Shown here: positions 15,814-23,790 of the stretch, in pieces
Position numbering within the stretch: the first letter of the stretch is position 1
Layout: every line of letters begins with the position of its first letter
From: Anaeromyxobacter oryzae
Lineage (GTDB): Bacteria > Myxococcota > Myxococcia > Myxococcales > Anaeromyxobacteraceae
Assembly (NCBI RefSeq): GCF_023169945.1
Contig: NZ_AP025591.1
Location: forward strand, 4,460,481 to 4,524,480
Direction: 5' to 3'
DNA length: 64,000 bases
The notes under the pieces: generated by a model
What the model saw: only the letters and a program-made list of their open reading frames with translations
Database searches by the model: none
Told to the model about the DNA's origin: nothing
Position numbers and translations under genes: made by a program

Positions 15814-17246
15814 CGGCCGCCTCCGAGGAGCCACAGGTCGCCGGGGTCGACGCCGCCGTCGGGCCGCGGGGCGACGCCCTGGAGCGCCGGCGCCGCGCTC
15901 GCGCGGAGCCCGGTCGCGACGAGCGGGACCACGTCGAGGGCGCGGGCGAGCCCGGCGAGCCGGTCGCGCAGGCTCTCCGGCGGCGCGCCGGCGAGGTCGG
16001 CCATCGCGCGCCGCGCCGCAGCCGGGCCGCGGACGGCGAGCGCGATCTCGCCCGCCGCGAGCGCCGGGGCGAGCGCGAGCACCGGCACGGGCACGAGCGC
16101 GACGTCGTAGTCCTCGGCCGCCACGCGCGCGGCGAACCGCGCGGCCGGCTCCTCCTCCACGCTCGCCCGGACGCCGCGATCGAACAGCTTCACCTGGAGC
16201 CGCTCCGCCAGCGCGCGCTGATCGGGCACGCCCGCCGACACGAGCAGGACGACGCGCGCGGGCGGCGGACCGCCGCCTCCGTCGGGCTCCGGCGCCCGCT
16301 GCCCGGCGATCAGCGCCGGCGGGACGACCGTCTCGAGCGGCGCCGCCGGGCCGCGCGCGAACAGCCGCGCGAGCTCGCCGCGGTCCACGCGCGCCAGGGC
16401 GCGCCGGACCGCAGGCGCGCCGGCCCCGAGGCGGGGGCCGTTCACGGCGGCGACCGTCGCGAGCAGCGCCGGGGTCGCGCCCGCCGCGACGCCGCCCGCG
16501 GGCTCGGGGCGGAGGACGAGGTCCACGTCGCCCGCGCCGAGCGCGCGCGCCGCGCCGCGGGCGTCGGCGCCCGAGAGCACGAGCGCGTCCGCGAACGGCC
16601 GCCCGCGCCGGGCGTTCGGGTTCGGCGCGAGCCGCGCCTGCCGCGCGTCCTGCGTCACGAGCACGAACGGGCCGGCGCCCGCGCCCCGCGGCGAGACCAC
16701 CGAGGCGGGCAGCGTCGCGAGCGCCCACGGGAACTCCGGCAGCGGGAAGGCGAGGGTGACGAGCAGCTCGCGCTCCGAGAGCACCTGCAGCCCCGCCATC
16801 ACCGGCGCCCGGCCCTCGAGCACCGCGTCCGCGCCGAGGATCGGCAGCGCCACCCAGGCGTGCGGCGACGGCGGCTCGCGCGCGAGCAGCCGCGCGAGGC
16901 TCGCGCCCACGTCGGCGGCCGTGATCGGCGTCCCGTCGGAGAAGCGCAGCCCGGGCGCGAGCCGGAGCCGGAACGCGCGGGCGCCCGCCTCGGGCAGCGG
17001 AACCTCGGCGAGCAGCCCCGGCGCGAGCCTCCCGTCGGGGCCCACGTCGAGGAGCGGCGCGTGCAGCGCGCGGACCGCCGCGAGGTCCGCCGGCTCCCAG
17101 GCGCGGGCCGGATCGAGGACGCGCGGGACGGCGGGCAGGGACATCCGCACCGTCCCGCCGTACGCGGGCCGGACGCCCGCGAGCGCGGGCGCGGCGAGGA
17201 GGGCGGCCGCGGCGGCCGCCGCGAGCCGGCGAGCCGGCGAGCTCAT
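15810..17246 (-). CDS. orphan peptide/oligopeptide-binding protein (SBP_bac_5 type)
   Basis: A 478-residue periplasmic solute-binding protein of the oligopeptide/nickel-binding (SBP_bac_5) family. The signal peptide is residues 1-22. Family features are GGTVRMSLP near the mature start, a DPA...LHAPLLDVGPDGRLAPGLL block and LRLAPGLRFSDGTPITAADV, the most conserved part of the family. The C-terminal half is shorter and more degenerate than OppA or DppA. No permease or ATPase gene is nearby. It overlaps its neighbours on both sides by ATGA and sits between an FG-GAP-like protein and a sensor kinase. I infer a sensing role, perhaps for cell-wall peptides as for MppA, rather than import. Confidence 0.82.
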   Translation of the reverse strand: MSSPARRLAAAAAAALLAAPALAGVRPAYGGTVRMSLPAVPRVLDPARAWEPADLAAVRALHAPLLDVGPDGRLAPGLLAEVPLPEAGARAFRLRLAPGLRFSDGTPITAADVGASLARLLAREPPSPHAWVALPILGADAVLEGRAPVMAGLQVLSERELLVTLAFPLPEFPWALATLPASVVSPRGAGAGPFVLVTQDARQARLAPNPNARRGRPFADALVLSGADARGAARALGAGDVDLVLRPEPAGGVAAGATPALLATVAAVNGPRLGAGAPAVRRALARVDRGELARLFARGPAAPLETVVPPALIAGQRAPEPDGGGGPPPARVVLLVSAGVPDQRALAERLQVKLFDRGVRASVEEEPAARFAARVAAEDYDVALVPVPVLALAPALAAGEIALAVRGPAAARRAMADLAGAPPESLRDRLAGLARALDVVPLVATGLRASAAPALQGVAPRPDGGVDPGDLWLLGGGR

Positions 17247-18646
17247 GGCGCCTCCCTGGGATCGGTGGTGACGATCCAGAGGTCGGTCGCCACCTTGCCG
17301 CCCGGCGCCGTGACGACGGCGGCGAGCACCGCGTCGTCCACGCCGTCTCCGGTGAGGTCGCCCGCGGCGCCGGCGAGGATGACGCCGTCGACGGGCGGCG
17401 ACTCGAGCAGGAGCGGCGCCTCGGCGCGCGGCGCGAGGATCCGCACGCGATCCGGGCCGGCGACGGAGGGCGCGGAGGCGATCACCTCCGCGGTGCCGTC
17501 GCCGTCGAGGTCGGCGAGCGCGAACCCCGCGCCGACGCCGTCGAGCGGTGCGCCCGCGGGACCGAGGTCCTGGCCGAGCAGCTCGAGCCGCAGGTCCTGG
17601 CCGAGCGCGGCGAAGGCGAGGGGACCGCCGCGCGGCGCGGCGGCGACGCCGTAGAGGAGGCGGGACGACCGCGGGCGCGCCTCCGGATCCGAGAAGGGCG
17701 AGAGCACGTCGAGCAGGACGCCCGTCCCGGGCGCGAACGCGCCGAAGAGGCGCGCGCCCTCCGCCGCGCAGAGGGGCGGCGTCGAGATCGTGCCCGCGGG
17801 CTCGAGGCGGCCGCCGCGCACCGCGAGCACGTCGCCCTGCGGAGCGCCGGCGTGTTGCACGGCGATCCGCCCCCCGCCGAACGCGCCGACCGCGATCGCC
17901 GCGGCCGGGTCGCGGACCGGCCGCGCCGCGGCGGCGTCGAGCGCGCGGGCCGCCACCGGCGCGCCCGTCGCGGAGAGCACGAGGTCCGCGTCCGGCGTCG
18001 CAACGGCGATCACCACGCCGCCGGCCTCGGGAACCTCGCCGATCGCGAGGGCGAGGACGCGCCCCTCGACGCGCGCGAGCCGCCGGACCGCCGCGAACGG
18101 CGCGCCGGGCGGGCGGCCCTCGCGGCCGAGGAGGAGCGTCTCGGGATCGGCGGGCGCGCGGGCCTGCACCACCCGCGGCGGGATCGCGCGCGCGCCGGGC
18201 CGGCGTTGCAGGAAGAAGGAAGCCCACGCCGGCACGAGCTCGCCGACGAGCGCCAGCTCGCGCCGGCCCGGGACGAGCCCGGCCTGCACGCGGAGGAGCC
18301 AGTCCTGGCCGCCGGAGCGCGCGGCCAGCTCGGCGTCGGCGGCACCGCGGAGCGGCGTGACCGCGTACCCGCGCCGCGCGAGCGCCGCCTCGACCGCGGC
18401 CTCGACGGGAGCGGCGAGGGCGGGGACGCGCGCCTCCACCGCGAGGGCGAGGGCGCGGCGGCCCTCGGCGGGCGGGCCGATGCCGTCCGCGAGCCCCTCG
18501 GCGGCGGCGGTCAGCGCCGGCGGCTGGGCGGCCGCGCGGGTGGACGCGGCTCCGTCCGCTCGCCCCGAGCCTGGCGAAGGGCGATCGGCAGCGCGCGTGC
18601 CTGGCGCGGTGGCGAGGACGGCGACGGCGAAAGCGAGGAGGCGCAT
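17243..18646 (-). CDS. secreted protein with FG-GAP-like repeats
   Basis: A 467-residue exported protein. The start at 18646 is supported by GGAGGGAGG just upstream, and it yields a signal peptide (MRLLAFAVAVLATAPGTRA). The N-terminal domain (about 50-160) is an alpha/beta region whose outline (paired subunit-like helices, then a strand-rich part) loosely recalls CsgG/LpoB-type domains; this is weak. The C-terminal half looks like a beta propeller: LADLDGDGTAEVIAS and GDLTGDGVDDAVL are calcium-binding FG-GAP-type loops. It follows mrcA by 25 bases and overlaps the peptide-binding gene (17243-17246). A role with PBP1A in the envelope is inferred from position. A dispersed palindrome lies in its 5' coding region. 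Confidence 0.75.
   Translation of the reverse strand: MRLLAFAVAVLATAPGTRAADRPSPGSGRADGAASTRAAAQPPALTAAAEGLADGIGPPAEGRRALALAVEARVPALAAPVEAAVEAALARRGYAVTPLRGAADAELAARSGGQDWLLRVQAGLVPGRRELALVGELVPAWASFFLQRRPGARAIPPRVVQARAPADPETLLLGREGRPPGAPFAAVRRLARVEGRVLALAIGEVPEAGGVVIAVATPDADLVLSATGAPVAARALDAAAARPVRDPAAAIAVGAFGGGRIAVQHAGAPQGDVLAVRGGRLEPAGTISTPPLCAAEGARLFGAFAPGTGVLLDVLSPFSDPEARPRSSRLLYGVAAAPRGGPLAFAALGQDLRLELLGQDLGPAGAPLDGVGAGFALADLDGDGTAEVIASAPSVAGPDRVRILAPRAEAPLLLESPPVDGVILAGAAGDLTGDGVDDAVLAAVVTAPGGKVATDLWIVTTDPREAP
18563..18582. repeat. dispersed palindromic element, coding copy
   Basis: The 20-base core CCCCGAGCCTGGCGAAGGGC closely matches the copy at 27898-27921. Here it lies inside the signal-peptide-proximal coding region of the FG-GAP-like gene and codes for part of a Pro/Gly/Ser linker. 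Confidence 0.55.
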
Positions 18647-18671
18647 CGAGCCTCCCTCCATCTCAAGTCGT

Positions 18672-21404
18672 TCACCGATCGTCCATGAAGAAGTTCTGCG
18701 GCGCGGACCCTGGCGAGGTCGACGCCGCCTGCGCGGGCGCCGTCCGGGCGAGGAACGGCACGAACGGCGCGTCCGCCTGGCCCTCGGGCGCGAGGAGCCC
18801 GGTCGCCGGATCGATGCGGGCGAACTCGACGCCCGCGACCGGCTGGAACTCCGTCACGGGGCGCGCGCCGACCGCCGCCTGCATGAACGCGAGCCAGGGC
18901 GGCAGGGCCGCGCCCGCGCCCGTCTCGCGGGCACCCATCGGCGAGTTGTCGTCGAAGCCGACCCACACGCCGGTGACGAGCTCGGGCGTGAAGCCCACGA
19001 ACCAGGCGTCGCGGTGGTCCTGCGCCGTGCCGGTCTTCGCGGCGATGGGCCGGCCGAGCGCCTTCGCGGCCACGCCGGTGCCGGACTCGACCACCTGGCG
19101 CATGAGGCCGCTCAGCACGAACGCGACGTCCGGGCGCGTACCGCTCTCGGGGAGCAAGAACGACGGCGGCGCGGCCGGATCGGCGGCGGGCGGCGGCGCG
19201 GCGCCGTCCGGGGCTGGAGGCGTCGCCGCGGCCTGGGGGCCCGGCGCTGCGACGGCGGTCCCGCTCGCCGGGACGATGGCGCTGCCGTCCGCCGCGATCG
19301 CGGGCGGCCGCGCAGGCCGGGTCTCCTCGAGCACCTTCCCGAACCGGTCGCGGACGCGCAGGACGAGGAGCGGCGGCGTGGTGAAGCCGTGCGCCGCGAT
19401 GGACGCGTACGCGTTCACGAGCTCGATGGGGAACACCTCGCCCGTCCCGAGCGCCAGCGTGAGGTTCCGCGGCAGGTCGGAGGCGATCCCCATCCGCCGC
19501 GCGAACGCGATCACCGCGTCGACGCCGAGGCTGTCGACGAGCTTCACCGAGACCGTGTTCTTCGAGTGCGCGAGCGCCGCGCCCAGGAGCATCGGGCCGT
19601 CGAACTGGTCCTTCTCGAAGTTCCGCGGCTTCCACTCCTTGCCGGTCCACGGATCCCGGTAGAGGTCGGGCGTGTCGTAGACCACGGTCGCCGGGGTGAA
19701 CCGGCGCGACTCGAGCGCGGCGCCCCAGACGAACGGCTTCATCGCGCTGCCCGGCTGCCGCTTGGCCTGGAGCGCGCGGTTGAACTGCGAGGCCTGGTAG
19801 TCGAGGCCGCCGACGAGCGCGCGGACGCCGCGCGTGTCCGGATCGATGGCCACGAGGGCGCCCTGGACCTTGGGCGTCTGCTCGAGCGAGAGGACCAGCG
19901 CCCTGTTCTCGCGGGCGGCGCGCTCCGCCGGGACCTTCGCGGGCATCACGCGCACGAGCACCACGTCGCCGGCCGAGAGGACCGACGCCATCCGCTTCGG
20001 GGCCGCGGTCGCGACGGTCGGGTTCCACTTCCGCGCCCAGGCGACGTCGGCGAACGGGATCTCCCCGTGCGCGTTGCCGAGGTCCACCGTGGCGGTCTTC
20101 TCGTCCACCCTGGTGACGAGGCCCGCGTACACCTCGCCCGTCTCGAGCGGCTTCGCGCGCGCCATCCGCGCCACGTCCTTCTCCTGCTCCTCGCCCGGCT
20201 CGATCTGCTCCGGGTTCACGCGCCCGAGGTCCCACACGATGATCTGCCCGGGCCGCGGCTCGACCGCCTCGAGCCGCTTCCGCCAGAGCGGCAGCGCCGC
20301 CGCGAGGCGATCCTTGTCGAGGTGGAGGAGAGGGCCGCGCCAGCCCTGGCGCTTGTCGACCTGGCGGAGCCCGGCCTCGAGCGCCGACTCGGCGTAGCGC
20401 TGCAGGAGCGGATCCATGGCGACGTCGACCTGCAGCCCGTCGGTCTCGACGGCCTCCTCGCCGTACTTCTCCACGAGGTACTTGCGGACCGCGTCCTGGT
20501 ACCAGACGCCGGGCGGCTCCGCCTCGGGCGGCGAGACGGCGATGGGCCGCGCCAGCTCGGCCTCCTCCTGCTTCTTCGAGATGAAGCCCTCCTCCATCAT
20601 CCGGCGGAGGACGTATCGCTGCCGCTCCTTCGCCGCGGTCGGGTGGTTCACCGGCGACCAGCGCATGGGCGACTGGATGACGCCCGCGAGCGTCGCCGCC
20701 TCGCCGAGCGTGAGCTGCTTCACGCCCTTCGCGAAGTAGAACCGGCTCGCCTCCTCGACGCCGTAGCGGAGGTGCCCGAGGTAGATCTGGTTCAGGTACA
20801 GGTAGAGGATCTCGTCCTTCGAGAGGTTCTGCTCGAGGCGCGGCGCGAGGACGAGCTCCTTCACCTTCCGCTTCACCCGCCACTCGCTCTGGAGCAGGAA
20901 CGTCTTCACCACCTGCTGCGTGATGGTGGACCCGCCGCACTTCACGCCGCCGCCGAGGAGCCCCTTCACGGCGCAGCGCCCGATGGCGAGGTAGTTGAGC
21001 CCCTCGTGCTCGTAGAAGTGGGCGTCCTCGGCGGCGAGGACCGCCTTCTTGAGGACGTCCGGGATCTCCTGGATCGGGACGACCGTCCGGCGCTCCCGCG
21101 CGAACTGGAAGGCCTCCTTGCCGTCGCTGCCGAAGACGCGGGTCGAGACGAGCGGCTCGTAGTCCTTGAGCCCGTCGAAGGCCGGTAGCTCGCGGGTCCA
21201 GGCGAAGAGGACGCCCCCGCCGAGGAGCAGCGCGCCGAGCGCGCTGATCGCGGTGGCGCGGAGGGCCTTGCGGGCGCGGGGCGAGAGGCGACGACGAGAC
21301 ACGCGGGGCTCCTCGTCCGCCTGGTCGCCCGCCGGCCCCAGGGGCGGGGGAGCGGGCGCAGGCAAGGTGGTGTCCTGGGGGGTTTCCACGGGGGCTCGAA
21401 CCAT
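18672..21404 (-). CDS. mrcA: penicillin-binding protein 1A
   Basis: A bifunctional class A PBP of 910 residues that polymerises glycan strands and cross-links peptides. After a 50-residue cytoplasmic tail and one TM helix (about 50-72), the glycosyltransferase domain has EDAHFYEHEG (catalytic Glu near residue 126) and GGSTITQQVVKTFLL. An OB-like insert follows (DLGNAHGEIPFADVAW), as in PBP1A. The transpeptidase domain has the acyl-serine in GSAMKPF (Ser553), SKN and KTGTAQDHRDAWFVG. The last 90 residues include a Pro/Ala linker between motif regions and a flexible tail. The start at 21404 was preferred over 21455 because the sigma-54-type promoter at 21472-21487 would place transcription start near 21460. 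First gene of a four-gene unit. Confidence 0.95.
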   Translation of the reverse strand: MVRAPVETPQDTTLPAPAPPPLGPAGDQADEEPRVSRRRLSPRARKALRATAISALGALLLGGGVLFAWTRELPAFDGLKDYEPLVSTRVFGSDGKEAFQFARERRTVVPIQEIPDVLKKAVLAAEDAHFYEHEGLNYLAIGRCAVKGLLGGGVKCGGSTITQQVVKTFLLQSEWRVKRKVKELVLAPRLEQNLSKDEILYLYLNQIYLGHLRYGVEEASRFYFAKGVKQLTLGEAATLAGVIQSPMRWSPVNHPTAAKERQRYVLRRMMEEGFISKKQEEAELARPIAVSPPEAEPPGVWYQDAVRKYLVEKYGEEAVETDGLQVDVAMDPLLQRYAESALEAGLRQVDKRQGWRGPLLHLDKDRLAAALPLWRKRLEAVEPRPGQIIVWDLGRVNPEQIEPGEEQEKDVARMARAKPLETGEVYAGLVTRVDEKTATVDLGNAHGEIPFADVAWARKWNPTVATAAPKRMASVLSAGDVVLVRVMPAKVPAERAARENRALVLSLEQTPKVQGALVAIDPDTRGVRALVGGLDYQASQFNRALQAKRQPGSAMKPFVWGAALESRRFTPATVVYDTPDLYRDPWTGKEWKPRNFEKDQFDGPMLLGAALAHSKNTVSVKLVDSLGVDAVIAFARRMGIASDLPRNLTLALGTGEVFPIELVNAYASIAAHGFTTPPLLVLRVRDRFGKVLEETRPARPPAIAADGSAIVPASGTAVAAPGPQAAATPPAPDGAAPPPAADPAAPPSFLLPESGTRPDVAFVLSGLMRQVVESGTGVAAKALGRPIAAKTGTAQDHRDAWFVGFTPELVTGVWVGFDDNSPMGARETGAGAALPPWLAFMQAAVGARPVTEFQPVAGVEFARIDPATGLLAPEGQADAPFVPFLARTAPAQAASTSPGSAPQNFFMDDR

Positions 21405-21471
21405 AGCGCCAGGCAGGGCGACGGGGAAGGCAGCGGGGCGGTCGCGGGGAGGCATTCGTCCACGACGCCAG

Positions 21472-21487
21472 AGCAGCGGGCGTGCCA
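21472..21487 (-). promoter_or_regulatory. sigma-54-type promoter of the mrcA operon
   Basis: On the minus strand TGGCACG (21487-21481), four bases, then CTGCT (21476-21472). The -24 element is a perfect match and the -12 element matches 4 of 5 (TTGCW), with the essential GG and GC at the correct spacing. Expected start near 21460, about 57 bases before the mrcA ATG. Confidence 0.75.
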
Positions 21488-21602
21488 GGCGCTCCGCGAG
21501 TGGGAAACGCGCGGGCGGCGGGGTGATTCCGCGGAACGTGTCAGGAGCGACACGGAGGGGTGCGGAACGGGGGACTCGGGTTCGAGGTCGCGCCCGGTCG
21601 GC

Positions 21603-22967
21603 CTACTCGCCCGTACCCCGCTTGATCCCGAGCCCCCGCATCTTCTTGTAGAGGTGGCTCCGCTCGAGGCCGAGGGTGCGGGCGGTGTCCGACACGTTGT
21701 CGCCGTGCGCGTCGAGGGCGCCGAGGATGATCTCGCGCTCCGCCTCGTCCACCAGCTCGTGGAACGACGCCCCCGCCCGGAAGCGATCCGCACGGGGCTT
21801 GCGGGCGTCGGGGAGCACGGTCGCGACGTCGTCGGCGGAGATCTCCGGGCCGTCGCAGAGGATCGCGAGCCGCTCGACGAGGTTGCGGAGCTCGCGGACG
21901 TTGCCCGGCCAGCCGTGCGCCTGGAGCGCGAGGACCGCGTCGCGCGCGAGGCGCATCGGGCGGCGGCCGTTCCGCTCGCACGCCTCGGCGAGGAAGCGCG
22001 TCGAGAGCTCCGGGACGTCCTCCTTCCGCTCGCGGAGCGGCGGCGCGTGGATGGGGACGACGTTGAGGCGGTAGTACAGGTCCTCGCGGAAGCGCCCCGC
22101 CTGCACCTCCGCCTGCAGGTCCTTGTTCGTCGCCGCGACGACGCGGACGTCGCACTTCAGCGTCTGCCCGCCGCCGACGCGCTCGAACTCGCCCTCCTGG
22201 AGGACACGGAGCACCTTCGCCTGCATCGCGGCGGGCATGTCGCCCACTTCGTCGAGGAAGAGCGTCCCGCCGTCGGCGAGCTCGAACTTGCCCTTGCGCG
22301 CCGCGACCGCGCCGGTGAACGCGCCGCGCTCGTGCCCGAACAGCTCGCTCTCGATCAGGTCGGCCGGCACCGCCGCGCAGTTCAGCTTCACGAACGGCCC
22401 GTCCTTGCGCCGCGAGTTCTCGTGGATCGCGCGCGCGACGAGCTCCTTGCCCGTGCCGTTCTCGCCGGTGACGAGGACCCGCCCCTCGGAAGGCGCGGCG
22501 CGCCGCACGAGATCGAACAGCCGCTGCATCGCCGGACCGCCGCCGACCATCTCGGAGAGGCCGGCCTCCCGGCGGAGCGCCGCGTTCTCCGCGCGGAGGC
22601 TCTGCAGCGCGAGCGCGTTCTTCACGGCGACGAGGAGCTTCTCCTTCTCCGTGATGGGCTTCTCGAGGTAGTCGAACGCCCCGAGCTTGAACGCGCTCCG
22701 GACGGTCTCGATCGAGCCGTGCCCGGACATGATCACGACCGGCAGGTCGGGCCGCGTCTCGCGCGCCTGCTGGAGGACGGATAACCCATCCAGGTCAGGC
22801 ATCCGGACGTCCATCACGACCACGTCGACGGGGCGTGCGGAGATCTTCTCCAGCGCCTCGCGTCCGCCGCTCGCCGTCTCCACCGCGTACCCTTCCATCG
22901 AGAGCGCGCGCGAGAGCGTGAGCTGGATGTTCCTCTCGTCGTCGACGACGAGCACCGTGACGGGCAT
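21603..22967 (-). CDS. NtrX-like sigma-54-dependent response regulator
   Basis: A 454-residue NtrC-family activator. Residues 1-118 are a receiver domain with DDE at 9-11 and the phospho-acceptor Asp53 (VVMDVRMPDLDG). Residues about 140-370 are the AAA+ domain: Walker A GENGTGKE, the sigma-54-contacting GAFTGA loop, Walker B GTLFLDEVGDM and arginine-finger region. The C-terminus carries a Fis-type helix-turn-helix (NVSDTARTLGLERSHLYKKM). GENGTGKE and the HTH wording are closer to NtrX than NtrC. It lies directly upstream of, and on the same strand as, mrcA and the kinase operon. A sigma-54 promoter between them makes it the prime candidate to control that operon. Confidence 0.92.
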   Translation of the reverse strand: MPVTVLVVDDERNIQLTLSRALSMEGYAVETASGGREALEKISARPVDVVVMDVRMPDLDGLSVLQQARETRPDLPVVIMSGHGSIETVRSAFKLGAFDYLEKPITEKEKLLVAVKNALALQSLRAENAALRREAGLSEMVGGGPAMQRLFDLVRRAAPSEGRVLVTGENGTGKELVARAIHENSRRKDGPFVKLNCAAVPADLIESELFGHERGAFTGAVAARKGKFELADGGTLFLDEVGDMPAAMQAKVLRVLQEGEFERVGGGQTLKCDVRVVAATNKDLQAEVQAGRFREDLYYRLNVVPIHAPPLRERKEDVPELSTRFLAEACERNGRRPMRLARDAVLALQAHGWPGNVRELRNLVERLAILCDGPEISADDVATVLPDARKPRADRFRAGASFHELVDEAEREIILGALDAHGDNVSDTARTLGLERSHLYKKMRGLGIKRGTGE

Positions 22968-23011
22968 GCGCTGGATGTTAATCCCGGATGGTCAGGCGGG
23001 AAGGAAATCCT

Positions 23012-23040
23012 TTGACACCCGTTCAGAATGGAGCAAATAA
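23012..23040 (+). promoter_or_regulatory. promoter of pal-cpoB
   Basis: TTGACA (23012-23017) is perfect; 17 bases later comes AAATAA (23035-23040). The leader then carries GGAGG six bases before the pal ATG at 23083. Confidence 0.65.
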
Positions 23041-23082
23041 GCGAGGACCCACTCCAAGTATCGGTGTATCCCCGGAGGTCCC

Positions 23083-23763
23083 ATGCGTCGCGTCCTGCTT
23101 GCCGCACTGTCCGTCTCTGCCGTTCTCGCGCTCGCGGGGTGTCCGCCCAAGGTGAAGAAGGGCGAGTGCAAGTCCAGCGCGGACTGCGCGAGCCAGGAGG
23201 GCGTCGGGAAGGTGTGCGTCGAGGGGCGCTGCCAGGAGTGCGGCCAGGACTCCGACTGCCGCGAGGGTTTCGTGTGCCGCGAGAACCGCTGCGCGCCGAA
23301 GCCCCAGTGCGGGCCGGACACGCCTTGCCCCGCCGGCCAGGAGTGCGTGGCGGAGCGCTGCGTGGCGAAGCAGGCCGAGGCGCCGGCCGCCGGCGCCGGC
23401 GCCGCCGCCGCGGTCCCGCCCGAGTGCGCCGATCCGTCCGCGTTCACGATCCGCTTCGACTTCGACAAGTACACCATCACCTCGCAGTCGCAGCAGACGC
23501 TCCAGAAGTTCGCGGACTGCCTGAAGCGCGCGCCTGCCAAGGCGCTCACCGCGAACGGCTACGCGGACGAGCGCGGCACCGCGCAGTACAACGTGGCGCT
23601 CTCGGCGAAGCGCGCCGAGGCCGCGAAGAAGTACCTCGGCGATCTCGGGGTCCAGTCGAGCATGCAGACCGTCGGGTACGGCGAGGAGAACCCCCTCTGC
23701 ACGGACTCGAACGAGGCGTGCTGGAGCCGCAACCGCCGCGTAGAGTTCCAGGTCAGCCGATGA
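23083..23763 (+). CDS. pal: peptidoglycan-associated lipoprotein with Cys-rich insert
   Basis: Pal anchors the outer membrane to peptidoglycan. The lipobox LAGC puts the lipidated cysteine at residue 20. The C-terminal OmpA-type domain (about 110-226) shows IRFDFDKYTI and NGYADERGTAQYNVALSAKR, the meso-diaminopimelate-binding region, ending RRVEFQVSR. Between lipid anchor and OmpA domain lies an unusual segment (about 28-93) with a dozen cysteines in repeated C-x(4-6)-C spacing, probably disulfide-bonded, which enteric Pal lacks. A strong GGAGG ribosome site supports the start. No tolQ, tolR, tolA or tolB is present beside it. The downstream cpoB gene was probably once overlapped by its stop codon. 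Confidence 0.9.
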   Translation: MRRVLLAALSVSAVLALAGCPPKVKKGECKSSADCASQEGVGKVCVEGRCQECGQDSDCREGFVCRENRCAPKPQCGPDTPCPAGQECVAERCVAKQAEAPAAGAGAAAAVPPECADPSAFTIRFDFDKYTITSQSQQTLQKFADCLKRAPAKALTANGYADERGTAQYNVALSAKRAEAAKKYLGDLGVQSSMQTVGYGEENPLCTDSNEACWSRNRRVEFQVSR

Positions 23764-23790
23764 TCGCGTAGAGTTCCAGGTCACCGATGA
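23737..23790 (+). repeat. 27-bp tandem duplication at the pal-cpoB junction
   Basis: The 19-base string CGCGTAGAGTTCCAGGTCA followed by (G)CCGATGA occurs twice, 27 bases apart. The first copy holds the pal stop as ATGA; the second holds the cpoB start as ATGA. Confidence 0.85.
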
